A stretch of DNA of 64,000 nucleotides from Streptomyces sp. DHE7-1 (GTDB lineage Bacteria; Actinomycetota; Actinomycetes; Streptomycetales; Streptomycetaceae), in contig JACJDG010000003.1 of NCBI GenBank assembly GCA_016432725.1, forward strand, positions 5,486,001-5,550,000, written 5' to 3'. Numbering within the stretch: position 1 is the stretch's first letter; the number at the start of each line of letters is the position of its first letter. Below are positions 1-8,559 of the stretch, piece after piece. Below the pieces are notes generated by a model that saw nothing but the letters and a program-made list of their open reading frames with translations, ran no database searches and was not told the origin of the DNA. The position numbers and the translations under genes are program-made.

Positions 1-1298
1 GTCGACACCCATGTGCACCTGCTGTCGCCCCGGATCATGGAGGCCTCCCTCGCCTCCGGCGTGACCACGATCATCGGGCAGGAGTTCGGCCCGGTGTGGG
101 GCGTGGGCGTCAACTCGCCCTGGGCGCTGCGGCACGCGTTCGGCGCCTTCGACGCCTGGCCCGTCAACATCGGCTTCCTGGGCCGGGGTTCGTCGTCCCA
201 CGAGGCGCCGCTCGTCGAGGCGCTGGCCGAGGGCGGGGCGAGCGGGTTCAAGGTGCACGAGGACATGGGCGCCCACACCCGCGCGCTCGACACCGCCCTG
301 CGGGTGGCCGAGGAGCACGACGTCCAGGTCGCCCTGCACAGCGACGGCCTGAACGAGTGCCTCTCCGTCGAGGACACCCTGCGGGTGCTGGAGGGCCGCA
401 CGATCCACGCCTTCCACATCGAGGGCTGCGGCGGCGGCCACGTGCCGAACGTGCTGAAGATGGCCGGCGTCCCGAACGTCATCGGCTCCTCCACCAACCC
501 CACCCTGCCTTCGGCCGGGACGCGGTCGCCGAGCACTACGGCATGATCGTCTCCGTCCACGACCTGAAGACCGACCTGCCCGGCGACGCCGCCATGGCCC
601 GCGACCGCATCCGGGCCGGCACGATGGGCGCCGAGGACGTCCTGCACGACCTGGGCGCGATCGGCATCACCTCGTCCGACGCGCAGGGCATGGGCCGGGC
701 CGGCGAGACGGTCCGGCGCACCTTCGCCATGGCCGGCAAGATGAAGGCCGAGCTGGGCCCGCTGGAGGGCGACGGGGAGGCTGACGACAACGCCCGCGTC
801 CTGCGCTACATCGCCAAGCTGACCATCAACCCGGCCATCGCGCACGGACTCGCCCACGAGGTCGGCTCGATCGAGACCGGCAAGCTCGCGGACATCGTGC
901 TGTGGCGCCCGGAGTACTTCGGCGCCAAGCCGCAGCTCGTCCTCAAGTCCGGCTTCCCCGCCTACGGCGTCACCGGCGACCCGAACGCGGCCACCGACAC
1001 CTGCGAACCCCTGGTGCTGGGGCCGCAGTTCGGCGCGTACGGCGCCACCGCCGCAGACCTCTCGGTGGCCTTCGTCGCCCGCGCCGCGGCCGAGCAGGGG
1101 AGCGACACGATGCCCACCCGGCGCCGCCGGGTCGCCGTCCGCGGCACCCGCGGCATCGGACCGGCCGACCTGCGGCTCAACTCCCGCACCGGAGCCGTCG
1201 ACGTCGACCGGCGCACCGGCCTGGTCACCCTCGACGGCGACCCGCTGCGCTCCGAACCCGCCGAGTCAGTGTCCCTCAACCGGCTCTACTTCCTCTGA
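1..1298 (+). CDS. ureC: Urease alpha subunit-like nickel amidohydrolase, 5' end missing, one frameshift
   Basis: C-terminal ~432 residues of a UreC-type amidohydrolase; the start lies before base 1. Urease alpha hydrolyses urea at a two-nickel site. The frame opens with metal-binding DTHVH, then GFKVHED (holding the Lys that is carbamylated in urease), HSDGLNE, HIEGCGGGH and SSDAQGMG, so the metal ligands look intact. The mobile flap reads MIVSVHDL where ureases have MVCHHL: by eye the flap Cys is Val while the next His is kept. The frame slips at the CC run 508-509; adding one C joins both halves cleanly. The stop is 15 bases before the agmatine deiminase start, suggesting an operon. It may hydrolyse urea poorly or use another substrate; that part is inference. 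Confidence 0.85.
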   Translation, partial: RHPCAPAVAPDHGGLPRLRRDHDHRAGVRPGVGRGRQLALGAAARVRRLRRLARQHRLPGPGFVVPRGAARRGAGRGRGERVQGARGHGRPHPRARHRPAGGRGARRPGRPAQRRPERVPLRRGHPAGAGGPHDPRLPHRGLRRRPRAERAEDGRRPERHRLLHQPHPAFGRDAVAEHYGMIVSVHDLKTDLPGDAAMARDRIRAGTMGAEDVLHDLGAIGITSSDAQGMGRAGETVRRTFAMAGKMKAELGPLEGDGEADDNARVLRYIAKLTINPAIAHGLAHEVGSIETGKLADIVLWRPEYFGAKPQLVLKSGFPAYGVTGDPNAATDTCEPLVLGPQFGAYGATAADLSVAFVARAAAEQGSDTMPTRRRRVAVRGTRGIGPADLRLNSRTGAVDVDRRTGLVTLDGDPLRSEPAESVSLNRLYFL

Positions 1299-1313
1299 CC
1301 CAAGGACCTGCCC

Positions 1314-2333
1314 ATGACCTACCGCATGCCCCCCGAGTGGGCCCCGCACGAGCGCACCTGGATGGCCTGGCCGGGGCCCAACCCGACCTTCGCCGACGAC
1401 GGGGAACTGGCCGCGGCCCGCGCCGCCTGGGCGGCCGTGGCCCGCGCGGTGCGCCGCTTCGAGCCGGTGACGATGGTGCACGGCCCCGGCCAGGGCGAGC
1501 GGGCGCGGGCCCTGCTCGGTCCGGACGTCGAGCTGGTGGAGCGCGAGCTCGACGACGCCTGGATGCGCGACATCGGCCCGACCTTCGTGCTCGACGAGCA
1601 GGGCCGGCCGGCCGCCGTGGACTGGGTGTTCAACGGCTGGGGCGGCCAGGACTGGGCCCGCTGGGAGCACGACGCCAAGATCGCCCGCCAGGTCGCGGAC
1701 CTGGCCGGGGTGCCGGTGCTGAGCAGTGAACTCGTCAACGAGGGCGGCGCCGTCCACGTCGACGGCGAGGGCACGGTACTGCTCACCGAGACCGTCCAGC
1801 TCGGCGCCGGCCGCAACCCCGGGTGGAGCCGGGAGCGGGTCGAGGCGGAGATCCACGCGAGGCTGGGCACCAGCAAGGCGATCTGGCTCCCGCACGGCCT
1901 GTCCGGCGACTACGGCAGGTACGGCACCCAGGGCCACGTCGACATCGTCGCGGCCTTCGCCCGGCCCGGCACGGTCCTCGTGCACACCCAGCGGGACCCG
2001 GCCCACCCGGACCACGCCCGCTCCAGGACGTACCTGGAGATCCTGCGCGGCGAGACCGACGCCCGGGGGCGCCCGCTGGAGGTCGTCGAGGTGCCCGCGC
2101 CCACCGTCCTGAAGGACGAGGAGGGCGACTGGGTCGACTACTCCTACATCAACCACTACCTGTGCAACGGCGGCGTCGTGCTCTGCGCCTTCGACGACCC
2201 CAACGACGAGGTCGCGGCCGGCATCTTCCGCCGCCTGTTCCCCGACCGGGAGGTGACACCGGTGGACGCCCGTACGATCTTCGCCGGCGGTGGAGGCATC
2301 CACTGCATCACCCAGCAGCAGCCGAAGAGCTAG
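1314..2333 (+). CDS. aguA: Agmatine deiminase
   Basis: 339 residues, the usual length for agmatine deiminase, which converts agmatine to N-carbamoylputrescine and ammonia in arginine/polyamine breakdown. The N-terminus MTYRMPPEWAPHERTWMAWP is typical of the family. The guanidino-group modifying core is visible: DDAWMRDIGP near residue 81, NEGGAVHVDG near 142, HVDIVAAF, and the C-terminal GGGGIHCITQQQP with the catalytic Cys at residue 331. It lies 15 bases after the urease-like gene and 9 bases before a TetR gene, so the three are probably co-transcribed. A urease-like enzyme next to an agmatine-consuming enzyme suggests a shared nitrogen-scavenging role (inference). Confidence 0.93.
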   Translation: MTYRMPPEWAPHERTWMAWPGPNPTFADDGELAAARAAWAAVARAVRRFEPVTMVHGPGQGERARALLGPDVELVERELDDAWMRDIGPTFVLDEQGRPAAVDWVFNGWGGQDWARWEHDAKIARQVADLAGVPVLSSELVNEGGAVHVDGEGTVLLTETVQLGAGRNPGWSRERVEAEIHARLGTSKAIWLPHGLSGDYGRYGTQGHVDIVAAFARPGTVLVHTQRDPAHPDHARSRTYLEILRGETDARGRPLEVVEVPAPTVLKDEEGDWVDYSYINHYLCNGGVVLCAFDDPNDEVAAGIFRRLFPDREVTPVDARTIFAGGGGIHCITQQQPKS

Positions 2334-2342
2334 GAGCAGCCG

Positions 2343-2954
2343 ATGGCCGGTGCGCGCAGGAACGCGCCGCCGCGCGAGGACGTCCTCGCCGCCGCCATGG
2401 ACATGATCGCCGAGCGCGGTCTGGAGAAGCTCACCATGGCGGCGCTCGGCCGGGAGGTCGGGATGAGCAGCGGCCACCTGCTGTACTACTTCCGCTCCAA
2501 GGACGAGCTGCTGCTGCGCACCCTGGAGTGGAGCGAGGGCCGGCTCGGCGCCGAGCGCGGCCGGCTGCTCACCCGCCCGGGCTCCGCCCGCGAGCGGCTG
2601 GAGGCGTACGTGGGCCTGTACGTCCCCGACGGACACCGCGACCCGCACTGGACCCTGTGGCTGGAGGTCTGGAACCGCTCGCAGAACGCCGCCGAGGAGG
2701 CCCGGGAGCGGCAGGCCGCCATCGAGGGCGCCTGGCACCGCGACCTGGTCGCGCTCGTCGCCGAGGGCGTCTCGCGCGGCGAGTTCCGGCCGGTCGACGC
2801 CGACCGCTTCGCCACCCGGCTGCGCGCCCTGCTGGACGGCTTCTCCATCCATGTCGCCATCGGCCTGCGCGGCACCGACCGCGAGCAGGTCGTCTCCCAC
2901 GTGCGGGAGTTCCTCGCCGAGGCCCTGTACGCGCCGCGGGCGCCGGCCGCCTGA
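2343..2954 (+). CDS. TetR-family transcriptional regulator
   Basis: 203 residues. Residues about 14-60 form a TetR helix-turn-helix (AAMDMIAERGLEKLTMAAL followed by GMSSGHLLYYFRSKDELL). The rest is an all-helical ligand-binding domain that resembles the BetI-like C-terminal class, with conserved WTLWLEVWNRS in the middle. The ATG lies 9 bases after the agmatine deiminase stop, with a GGAG four bases after the TAG. Being the last gene of the urease-like/aguA set, it most likely controls that operon, but no operator is visible inside the window because the promoter is upstream of base 1. The ligand is unknown; agmatine or a polyamine is a guess from context. Confidence 0.85.
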   Translation: MAGARRNAPPREDVLAAAMDMIAERGLEKLTMAALGREVGMSSGHLLYYFRSKDELLLRTLEWSEGRLGAERGRLLTRPGSARERLEAYVGLYVPDGHRDPHWTLWLEVWNRSQNAAEEARERQAAIEGAWHRDLVALVAEGVSRGEFRPVDADRFATRLRALLDGFSIHVAIGLRGTDREQVVSHVREFLAEALYAPRAPAA

Positions 2955-2960
2955 CCGCAC

Positions 2961-2993
2961 GGACCGGGGACGGGCCGGGTCCGTGCCCCGTCC
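2961..2993 (+). terminator. Stem-loop after the TetR gene
   Basis: GC-rich inverted repeat just after the TetR stop (arms GGACCGGGGACGG and CCGTGCCCCGTCC with single-base bulges, 6-base loop). There is no T-tract. Its position suggests a terminator for the urease-like/aguA/tetR operon. Confidence 0.45.
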
Positions 2994-3161
2994 ATCAGCG
3001 CGACCGGATACTGAGACGGGCGGCCGCCCGGGGCCGGGACTGTGCGAAACTTCCTCCGTGCCCTCGTTCGCCATGATTATCGGCAGCAGGCGCGCCGGTC
3101 CGCAGTGACCATCTCGTACTACCAGGTGCGGGTGGCCATCGTCGTCTCAGACCCGCGCGCA

Positions 3162-3189
3162 GACCTCTCGCACCCGCGAGGGGTCTTTT
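3162..3189 (+). terminator. Attenuator-like intrinsic terminator in the cimA leader
   Basis: Arms GACCTCTCGC (3162-3171) and GCGAGGGGTC (3176-3185) pair over 10 bp with one G-U, loop ACCC, followed by TTTT. It lies 112 bases before the cimA start, with no gene ending just upstream. The upstream segment GCGGGTG (3128-3134) is complementary to CACCCGC in the terminator apex (3171-3177), so an alternative antiterminator fold is possible. A short frame ATG-ATT-ATC at 3073-3108 encodes MIIGSRRAGPQ, and the next frame is Val/Ile-rich (VRVAIVV). This looks like branched-chain amino-acid attenuation, but I see no classic leader peptide ending at the hairpin. Confidence 0.6.
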
Positions 3190-3300
3190 CGTTTTCCGGC
3201 TCACCCACGGCCGGGAGGCGCGGCGCGAGGAGTATCGCAGGGGCGGTGGAGCCGGACATTCCGGTAAGACCGAAGATTCACAATCAGGAGCCTTGAACTC

Positions 3301-4911
3301 ATGACCGAGACGGTAACCAGCGAGCTCGACGACTCGTTCCACGTCTTCGACACCACGCTGCGCGACGGCGCGCAGCGCGAGGGCATCAATCTCACGGTCG
3401 CGGACAAGCTCGCCATCGCCCGGCACCTGGACGACTTCGGCGTGGGCTTCATCGAGGGCGGCTGGCCCGGCGCCAACCCGCGGGACACCGAGTTCTTCGC
3501 GCGGGCGCAGGCGGAGATCGACTTCCGGCACGCCCGGCTGGTCGCCTTCGGCGCCACCCGCCGCGCCGGAGCGAAGGCGGCGGACGACCCCCAGGTCAAG
3601 GCCCTGCTCGACTCCGGCGCCCCGGTGATCACACTGGTCGCCAAGTCGCACGACCGGCACGTCGAGCTGGCGCTGCGCACCACGCTGGACGAGAACCTGG
3701 AGATGGTCCGGGACACCGTGTCGTACCTGTGCGAACAGGGCCGCCGGGTCTTCGTCGACTGCGAGCACTTCTTCGACGGCTACCGCGCGAACCCCGAGTA
3801 CGCGAAGGCCGTCGTCCGCACGGCCGCACGGGCCGGCGCCGACGTCGTCATCCTCTGCGACACCAACGGCGGCATGCTGCCCGCCCAGGTCCACGCGGTC
3901 GTCTCCACCGTCCTCGCCGACACCGGTGCCCGGCTCGGCATCCACGCCCAGGACGACACCGGCTGCGCGGTCGCCAACACGCTGGCCGCCGTCGACGCCG
4001 GCGCCACCCACGTGCAGTGCACGGCCAACGGCTACGGCGAGCGCGTCGGCAACGCCAACCTGTTCCCGGTGGTCGCGGCCCTGGAGCTGAAGTACGGCAA
4101 GAAGGTGCTGCCCGAGGGCCGGCTGCGCGAGACCACCCGGATCTCGCACGCGATCGCCGAGGTCGTCAACCTCACGCCCTCCACGCACCAGCCGTACGTG
4201 GGCGTCTCCGCCTTCGCCCACAAGGCCGGACTGCACGCCTCCGCGATCAAGGTCGACCCCGACCTGTACCAGCACATCGACCCCGAGCTGGTCGGCAACA
4301 CCATGCGCATGCTGGTCTCCGACATGGCGGGCCGGGCCTCCGTCGAGTTGAAGGGCAAGGAGCTCGGCGTCGACCTCGGCGGCGACCGGGAACTGGTCGG
4401 CCGGGTGGTCGAGCGGGTCAAGGAGCGCGAGCTCCGGGGCTACACCTACGAGGCCGCCGACGCCTCCTTCGAGCTGCTGCTCCGCGCCGAGGTCGAGGGC
4501 AGGCCGCTGAGGTACTTCGAGGTCGAGTCCTGGCGGGCCATCGTCGAGGACCGCCCCGACGGCACCCACGCCAACGAGGCCACGGTCAAGCTGTGGGCCA
4601 AGAGCGAGCGGATCGTCGCCACCGCGGAGGGCAACGGCCCGGTGAACGCCCTGGACCGGGCCCTGCGGGTGGCGCTGGAGAAGATCTACCCGCAGCTCGC
4701 CAAGCTGGAGCTGGTGGACTACAAGGTCCGCATCCTGGAGGGCGTGCACGGCACCTCCTCCACCACCCGCGTCCTGATCTCCACCTCCGACGGCGGCGCC
4801 GAGTGGTCCACGGTCGGCGTGGCCGAGAACGTCATCGCCGCGTCCTGGCAGGCCCTGGAGGACGCCTACACCTACGGGCTGCTGCGGGCGGGCGTGGAGC
4901 CGGCCGAGTAG
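3301..4911 (+). CDS. cimA: Citramalate synthase (isopropylmalate synthase family)
   Basis: 536 residues. A DRE-TIM barrel acyltransferase starts at residue ~13 with FHVFDTTLRDGAQREG, the catalytic and metal-binding signature of the 2-isopropylmalate/homocitrate/citramalate synthase family. GIHAQDDTGCAVANTL and QCTANGYGERVGNANL follow, and the C-terminal ~130 residues form a LeuA-like allosteric dimer domain. The N-terminal motif IEGGWPGANPRD and the overall length fit the CimA type rather than LeuA. Such enzymes condense pyruvate and acetyl-CoA to citramalate for threonine-independent isoleucine synthesis. A GGAG ends about 10 bases before the ATG. An attenuator-like hairpin precedes it, fitting control by branched-chain amino acids. 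2-Isopropylmalate synthase activity is the alternative. Confidence 0.85.
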   Translation: MTETVTSELDDSFHVFDTTLRDGAQREGINLTVADKLAIARHLDDFGVGFIEGGWPGANPRDTEFFARAQAEIDFRHARLVAFGATRRAGAKAADDPQVKALLDSGAPVITLVAKSHDRHVELALRTTLDENLEMVRDTVSYLCEQGRRVFVDCEHFFDGYRANPEYAKAVVRTAARAGADVVILCDTNGGMLPAQVHAVVSTVLADTGARLGIHAQDDTGCAVANTLAAVDAGATHVQCTANGYGERVGNANLFPVVAALELKYGKKVLPEGRLRETTRISHAIAEVVNLTPSTHQPYVGVSAFAHKAGLHASAIKVDPDLYQHIDPELVGNTMRMLVSDMAGRASVELKGKELGVDLGGDRELVGRVVERVKERELRGYTYEAADASFELLLRAEVEGRPLRYFEVESWRAIVEDRPDGTHANEATVKLWAKSERIVATAEGNGPVNALDRALRVALEKIYPQLAKLELVDYKVRILEGVHGTSSTTRVLISTSDGGAEWSTVGVAENVIAASWQALEDAYTYGLLRAGVEPAE

Positions 4912-4924
4912 GCACAGTGGAGGG

Positions 4925-5353
4925 ATGACCGAAGACGACGGCGCCCTCCTGTCCGGCGCCCGCGTGGCGACCCGGCTGCCCGCCGCGGACCTGGACCGGG
5001 CCAGGCGCTTCTACGCCGAGAAACTCGGACTGCGGCCCGTCGACGAACGCCCCGGCGGGCTGCTGTACCGGTGCGGCGGAACGGACTTCGTGCTGTTCCG
5101 CTCCACCGGGTCCTCGCCCGGCACCTTCACCCAGATGGCCTTCGAGACCGACCGGGACCTCGGTTCGGTCGTGGCGGAACTCAGACGGCGCGGGGTGGTC
5201 TTCGAGGAGGTCGACGCGCCCGGGTTCCGCACCCGGGACGGCGTCGCCGAGATCGACGGCAACTACCCGAGCAAGGGCGCCCGCGGGGAGCGCGGCGCCT
5301 GGTTCCGGGACAGCGAGGGCAACCTCCTCGGGATCGGGCAGCCGGTGCGCTGA
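4925..5353 (+). CDS. VOC (glyoxalase/bleomycin-resistance) family protein
   Basis: 142 residues with two beta-alpha-beta-beta-beta halves of the vicinal oxygen chelate fold: ARVATRLPAADLDRARRFYAEKLGLRPV at the N-terminus (quoted here as its first part ARVATRLPAADLDRARRFYA) and FRDSEGNLLGIGQPV at the C-terminus, the usual second-half ending with a metal-ligand Glu position. The ATG follows GGAGGG almost directly and is 14 bases after the cimA stop, so it is probably co-transcribed. The family covers glyoxalases, dioxygenases and drug-binding proteins; the sequence does not tell which. It ends one base before the convergent GPP34 gene. Confidence 0.8.
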   Translation: MTEDDGALLSGARVATRLPAADLDRARRFYAEKLGLRPVDERPGGLLYRCGGTDFVLFRSTGSSPGTFTQMAFETDRDLGSVVAELRRRGVVFEEVDAPGFRTRDGVAEIDGNYPSKGARGERGAWFRDSEGNLLGIGQPVR

Positions 5354-5354
5354 G

Positions 5355-5957
5355 TCAGGGCGCCCGCCAGATGTTGTCGAAGGCAGCGTTCTCGATCTCC
5401 CGGCGCTGCCGCACGGCGGTCAGCTCCGTCACCGCGTCGCCGACCGCGGCCAGCACGGTCACCACCGGCTCGTCGGTGAACTCCTCCCCGGCCCCCTCTC
5501 CGCTCCCGATGCCCAGGGCGGCCGCGAGGGTGGCGAGGACCGGCTCGCGGCCCTCCCAGCGGTCGGTGGCCTGCCGCCGGGCCGCGGTGTCGGCGGCCGC
5601 GGCGGTCCGCGGCCGCCGCGGGAACCAGGGCCTGCGCTCGCCGGTGAGCTGCCCCTCGGTGTCCAGGGCGTCGAAGTAGGCCGAGGCCAGCCCCTCGCCC
5701 CGGCGCCACAGCCAGTCCTCGGCCGTCTCGTACGGTTCCTGCCGGACCAGCGCCGAGCCCGCCTCGTTCAGCATCCGGTCGTCCAGGGCCAGCGGCGGCC
5801 CCGGCACCATGCGCTCGCCCTCCAGGGTCACGGCCCGGGCGCCGAGCAGGTCGACCAGCTCGGCGCCCGCGAGCGCCAGCGACAGCTCGCCCTGCTCCAC
5901 GGGGCGGTCACCGGAGACGTCGGTGGCGACGATGAACAGATCCCGTGCTGTGGTCAT
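5355..5957 (-). CDS. GPP34 (Golgi phosphoprotein 3-like) family protein
   Basis: 200 residues. The N-terminal block DLFIVATD followed by ALAGAELVDLLGARAVTLEG and LDDRMLNEAG is the GPP34/GOLPH3 signature. In eukaryotes this fold binds phosphatidylinositol-4-phosphate on Golgi membranes; actinobacteria carry many copies of unknown function. The rest is helical with WFPRRPRT and a C-terminal helix ending DNIWRAP. It is convergent with the VOC gene with a one-base gap and no room for a terminator between them. No signal peptide or membrane segment is visible. Confidence 0.75.
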   Translation of the reverse strand: MTTARDLFIVATDVSGDRPVEQGELSLALAGAELVDLLGARAVTLEGERMVPGPPLALDDRMLNEAGSALVRQEPYETAEDWLWRRGEGLASAYFDALDTEGQLTGERRPWFPRRPRTAAAADTAARRQATDRWEGREPVLATLAAALGIGSGEGAGEEFTDEPVVTVLAAVGDAVTELTAVRQRREIENAAFDNIWRAP

Positions 5958-6456
5958 GTGGCGCTCTCCCGGTCCCGGACGGCTTTCCCTACGACCACCA
6001 TGAAACGTGGGAGGCCGATCCGCGACAAGGCGGCGCCGCTCAGCAGGAATCCGCCGCGAGCCGCTCGACGCCGGCCCGGCTCGTCACCGGGCCGCCGGCC
6101 CGGAGCCGTCCCGGCCTCAGCCGGCCGATCCGCTCCCGGGTGAACTCCGCCCTCCCGTCGTGCGAGTCGCCGGTTGCGCAGTGCTCGAAAGCGCGGCTCG
6201 CCCGGTGGCGGGGGAGCCGTCGCCGCTCTCCGCGGTGCCGGGCCCGCCCACTCCCGGGCGGCGTGAGCAGGGGAAGCGGGCGTCGCCGCGCAGGCCGTCC
6301 TCGCGTACGTCCCGTCCCGTGGTGACGGGCCCGTCGCCGCCAAGCGGCCGGCGGCGGATCGACCGCCGCGCGGCCGCCGAGCAGCGGACATCCGGCGACC
6401 GCCGCCAGTACGGGCACCCGGCGCACACCCCCCTCACGGACGGGGGGCGCCCCGCC
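5958..6456. other. Intergenic region, no gene seen
   Basis: About 500 bases between the divergent start of the GPP34 gene and the stop of the GH30 gene. I find no open frame with plausible codon bias, no tRNA and no strong T-tailed hairpin. It presumably holds the GPP34 promoter at its left end and the GH30 transcript end at its right. Confidence 0.6.
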
Positions 6457-8325
6457 CTACTGCAGCTTCCACTTTTGGTTGGCGGCACCCGTGCACGACC
6501 AGATCTGGGCCCGGGCCCCGTTCGCCGACGAGTTGTCGGTGACGTCGAGGCACTTGCCGGCCGCCGTGTTCACCACATCACCGGTGGCGGCGTCGTACGA
6601 CCAACGCTGGGCACCGGTTCCGTTGCAGTCGTACAACTGCACCTTCGCCCCGTCCGCCGTCGAGCCGGACGTGACGTCGAGGCACTTGCCGAGCGCCTGG
6701 ACCGAGCCGTCGGCAGCGACCGTCCACCTCTGCGCCGCGCTGCCGTTGCAGTCGTAGAGCTGCACCGCCGTGCCGTTGGCGCTCGAACCGCCCGCCACGT
6801 CCAGGCACTTGCCGGCCAGACCGACGAACGAGCCGCTGCCGGCGGCGCCGCCGGACTGGGTGCCGGACCAGGTGAACGTGGCCGAGGTCTTGCCCGGGAG
6901 CGAGTAGGTGGCGTGCTGACCGCCCCAGTTGACCGTCATCGTCCGCGCCGACGCCGAGTCGTTGTAGGCGATCAGCGCCTTGCTCCCGTCGGGGTTGCGC
7001 CACGCCACGTTCGGCACGGCGCTCGACGCGGTCGACGCGATGCGCTGGGCACCGGGCCGGACGAACTTGGTCAGGTGGCCCATCGTGTAGTACTCGACGG
7101 TGTAGTCGACGGTCCCGCTCGCCCCGTCGCCGTTGTGCACCGTGACCAGGCCGGTGCAGGTGCCGCAGCCGCCGTTGTGCGGACCCATGTTCTGGTCCAC
7201 CGCGAGGGACCACTTGGTCACCGACTTCGCCCAGTTGCGGGTGTAGTCGATGATGTTGTTCATGTCCTCGCGCTGCTGGTTGGCGATCCAGGTGCCGCCG
7301 GAGTGCTCGGTGCCGAAGGCGTCCAGGTTCGGGTACCGGTCGTGCACCGATGTCTGCTTGGCGATGTCACCGCCGTAGCCGTGCCAGGCGATGCCGCCGA
7401 AGTTGGGGTGGTCGCGGATCGCCGCGTCGTCGACGCTCTGGGCCGCGTAGGAGTCGTAGACGTCCCAGTTCCAGTCGTGCGCCAGCACCTTGGTCCTGAG
7501 CCCGGCGGACTGGAGCCTGGGCAGCAGTTCGCTCTTGAGGAAGTACTGGATGCCGGAGGCGTTCCAGCTCATCGACGGATAGCCGGAGCAGCACGTCGGC
7601 TCGTTCTGCGGGGTGACGTACGAGACGTCGATGCCCTGGTTCCTGTACGCCTGGAGGTACTTCACGAAGTACGCGGCGTAGGCCCCGTAGTCCTCCGCCT
7701 TCAGCCAGCCGCCGTTGAGCGAACCGCTGTCCTTCATCCAGGCCGGAGCCGTCCACGGCGAGGCCATGACGGTCAGGGAGGGGTTGAGCTGGAGCGCCTG
7801 CCTGGTCAGCGGGACGACGTCCGTGAGGTCGTGCGAGACGGAGAAGTTGTTCAGGTTCGGGTCGGTCTGCCCGGCGGGCACGTCGTCGTACGTGTACCCG
7901 TAGCGCGCCAGGTCCGAGGCGCCCATCGGATTGCGCAGGAACGACAGCCCGATGCCGTCCGTGGGCGAGAACAGCTTCCGCATCGTCGCGTCCCGCGTCG
8001 CCTGTGAGAGCGCGCCGCTGCCGTTCATCAGCCAGGCGGCGGTGTCGGTGAACGACGCGCCGCCGCCGGTGAAGGTCTGGTACCGGGTGTTCTCGTCGAC
8101 GGTGATGTTCTCGCCGCCGCCCCCGGCCCCGGACTGGAAGGCGAACGGCGTCTGCGCCTGGAGACCGCGTACGACGTGCCGTCCGCCGGAGTCGTCGGTG
8201 GTGGTGAGCCAGGCCGTGACCTGCTCGCCGGCCGCGTGCGCGGAGGGCATGCCGAGGGTCGTGAGCCCGGCGGTGGTGAGCAGGCCGGCGAGCAGCAGCC
8301 GGGCCGTGCGCAGGGGTCGTCTCAT
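6457..8325 (-). CDS. Secreted GH30 glycosidase with C-terminal ricin-type lectin domain
   Basis: 622 residues. The Sec signal peptide (MRRPLRTARLLLAGLL... to SAHAA) fixes the start at the ATG preceded by AAGGG; the frame stays open further upstream but without a ribosome site. Residues ~35-485 form a GH30 glucosylceramidase/beta-1,6-glycanase domain: acid/base Glu242 in TPQNEP and nucleophile Glu340 in GTEHSGG. A short GTQSGGAAGSG linker leads to a ricin B/CBM13 trefoil (~499-622) with three repeats ending QRW, QRW and QKW. The likely job is extracellular hydrolysis of beta-1,6-glucan or galactan. It is divergent from the GH3 gene across 234 bases, suggesting coordinate control. Exact substrate is not readable from sequence. 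Confidence 0.88.
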   Translation of the reverse strand: MRRPLRTARLLLAGLLTTAGLTTLGMPSAHAAGEQVTAWLTTTDDSGGRHVVRGLQAQTPFAFQSGAGGGGENITVDENTRYQTFTGGGASFTDTAAWLMNGSGALSQATRDATMRKLFSPTDGIGLSFLRNPMGASDLARYGYTYDDVPAGQTDPNLNNFSVSHDLTDVVPLTRQALQLNPSLTVMASPWTAPAWMKDSGSLNGGWLKAEDYGAYAAYFVKYLQAYRNQGIDVSYVTPQNEPTCCSGYPSMSWNASGIQYFLKSELLPRLQSAGLRTKVLAHDWNWDVYDSYAAQSVDDAAIRDHPNFGGIAWHGYGGDIAKQTSVHDRYPNLDAFGTEHSGGTWIANQQREDMNNIIDYTRNWAKSVTKWSLAVDQNMGPHNGGCGTCTGLVTVHNGDGASGTVDYTVEYYTMGHLTKFVRPGAQRIASTASSAVPNVAWRNPDGSKALIAYNDSASARTMTVNWGGQHATYSLPGKTSATFTWSGTQSGGAAGSGSFVGLAGKCLDVAGGSSANGTAVQLYDCNGSAAQRWTVAADGSVQALGKCLDVTSGSTADGAKVQLYDCNGTGAQRWSYDAATGDVVNTAAGKCLDVTDNSSANGARAQIWSCTGAANQKWKLQ

Positions 8326-8482
8326 GGAGCGCCGCCCTTCGGGGGTGGGGGATGGGGGCGTGCGAGCCGTGAGTAAATGACGGCTTCGAGGGCGCGTCAA
8401 GAGGTTGCGCATTCAGCTTCCGAACGCACAACCGCCTTCATCCGGCCACCTGTTGGCTCCGTACCACTTCTGACGTGAAGTA

Positions 8483-8511
8483 TTGACGGCGCCGTGTGGG
8501 CCCAGTTAACT
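8483..8511 (+). promoter_or_regulatory. Promoter of the GH3 beta-glucosidase gene
   Basis: TTGACG (8483-8488), 17-base spacer, TTAACT (8506-8511), with the GH3 start 49 bases downstream. It is the best sigma-70-type match in the GH30/GH3 divergent region. The short inverted repeat ACTCA (8510-8514) and TGAGT (8530-8534) overlaps its downstream side and could be an operator. Confidence 0.5.
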
Positions 8512-8559
8512 CACGACGTGATCTAAGTCATGAGTGAATCAAGAGCCGAGGGAAGGTAC

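Noticed and set aside
1266..3074. 602-codon frame opposite aguA and tetR
   Set aside because: Antisense of two well-supported genes; composition typical of shadow frames.
3121..3189. T-box riboswitch before cimA
   Set aside because: No AGGGTGGNACCGCG-like antiterminator core and no specifier-loop layout; only a GCGGGTGG fragment resembles it.
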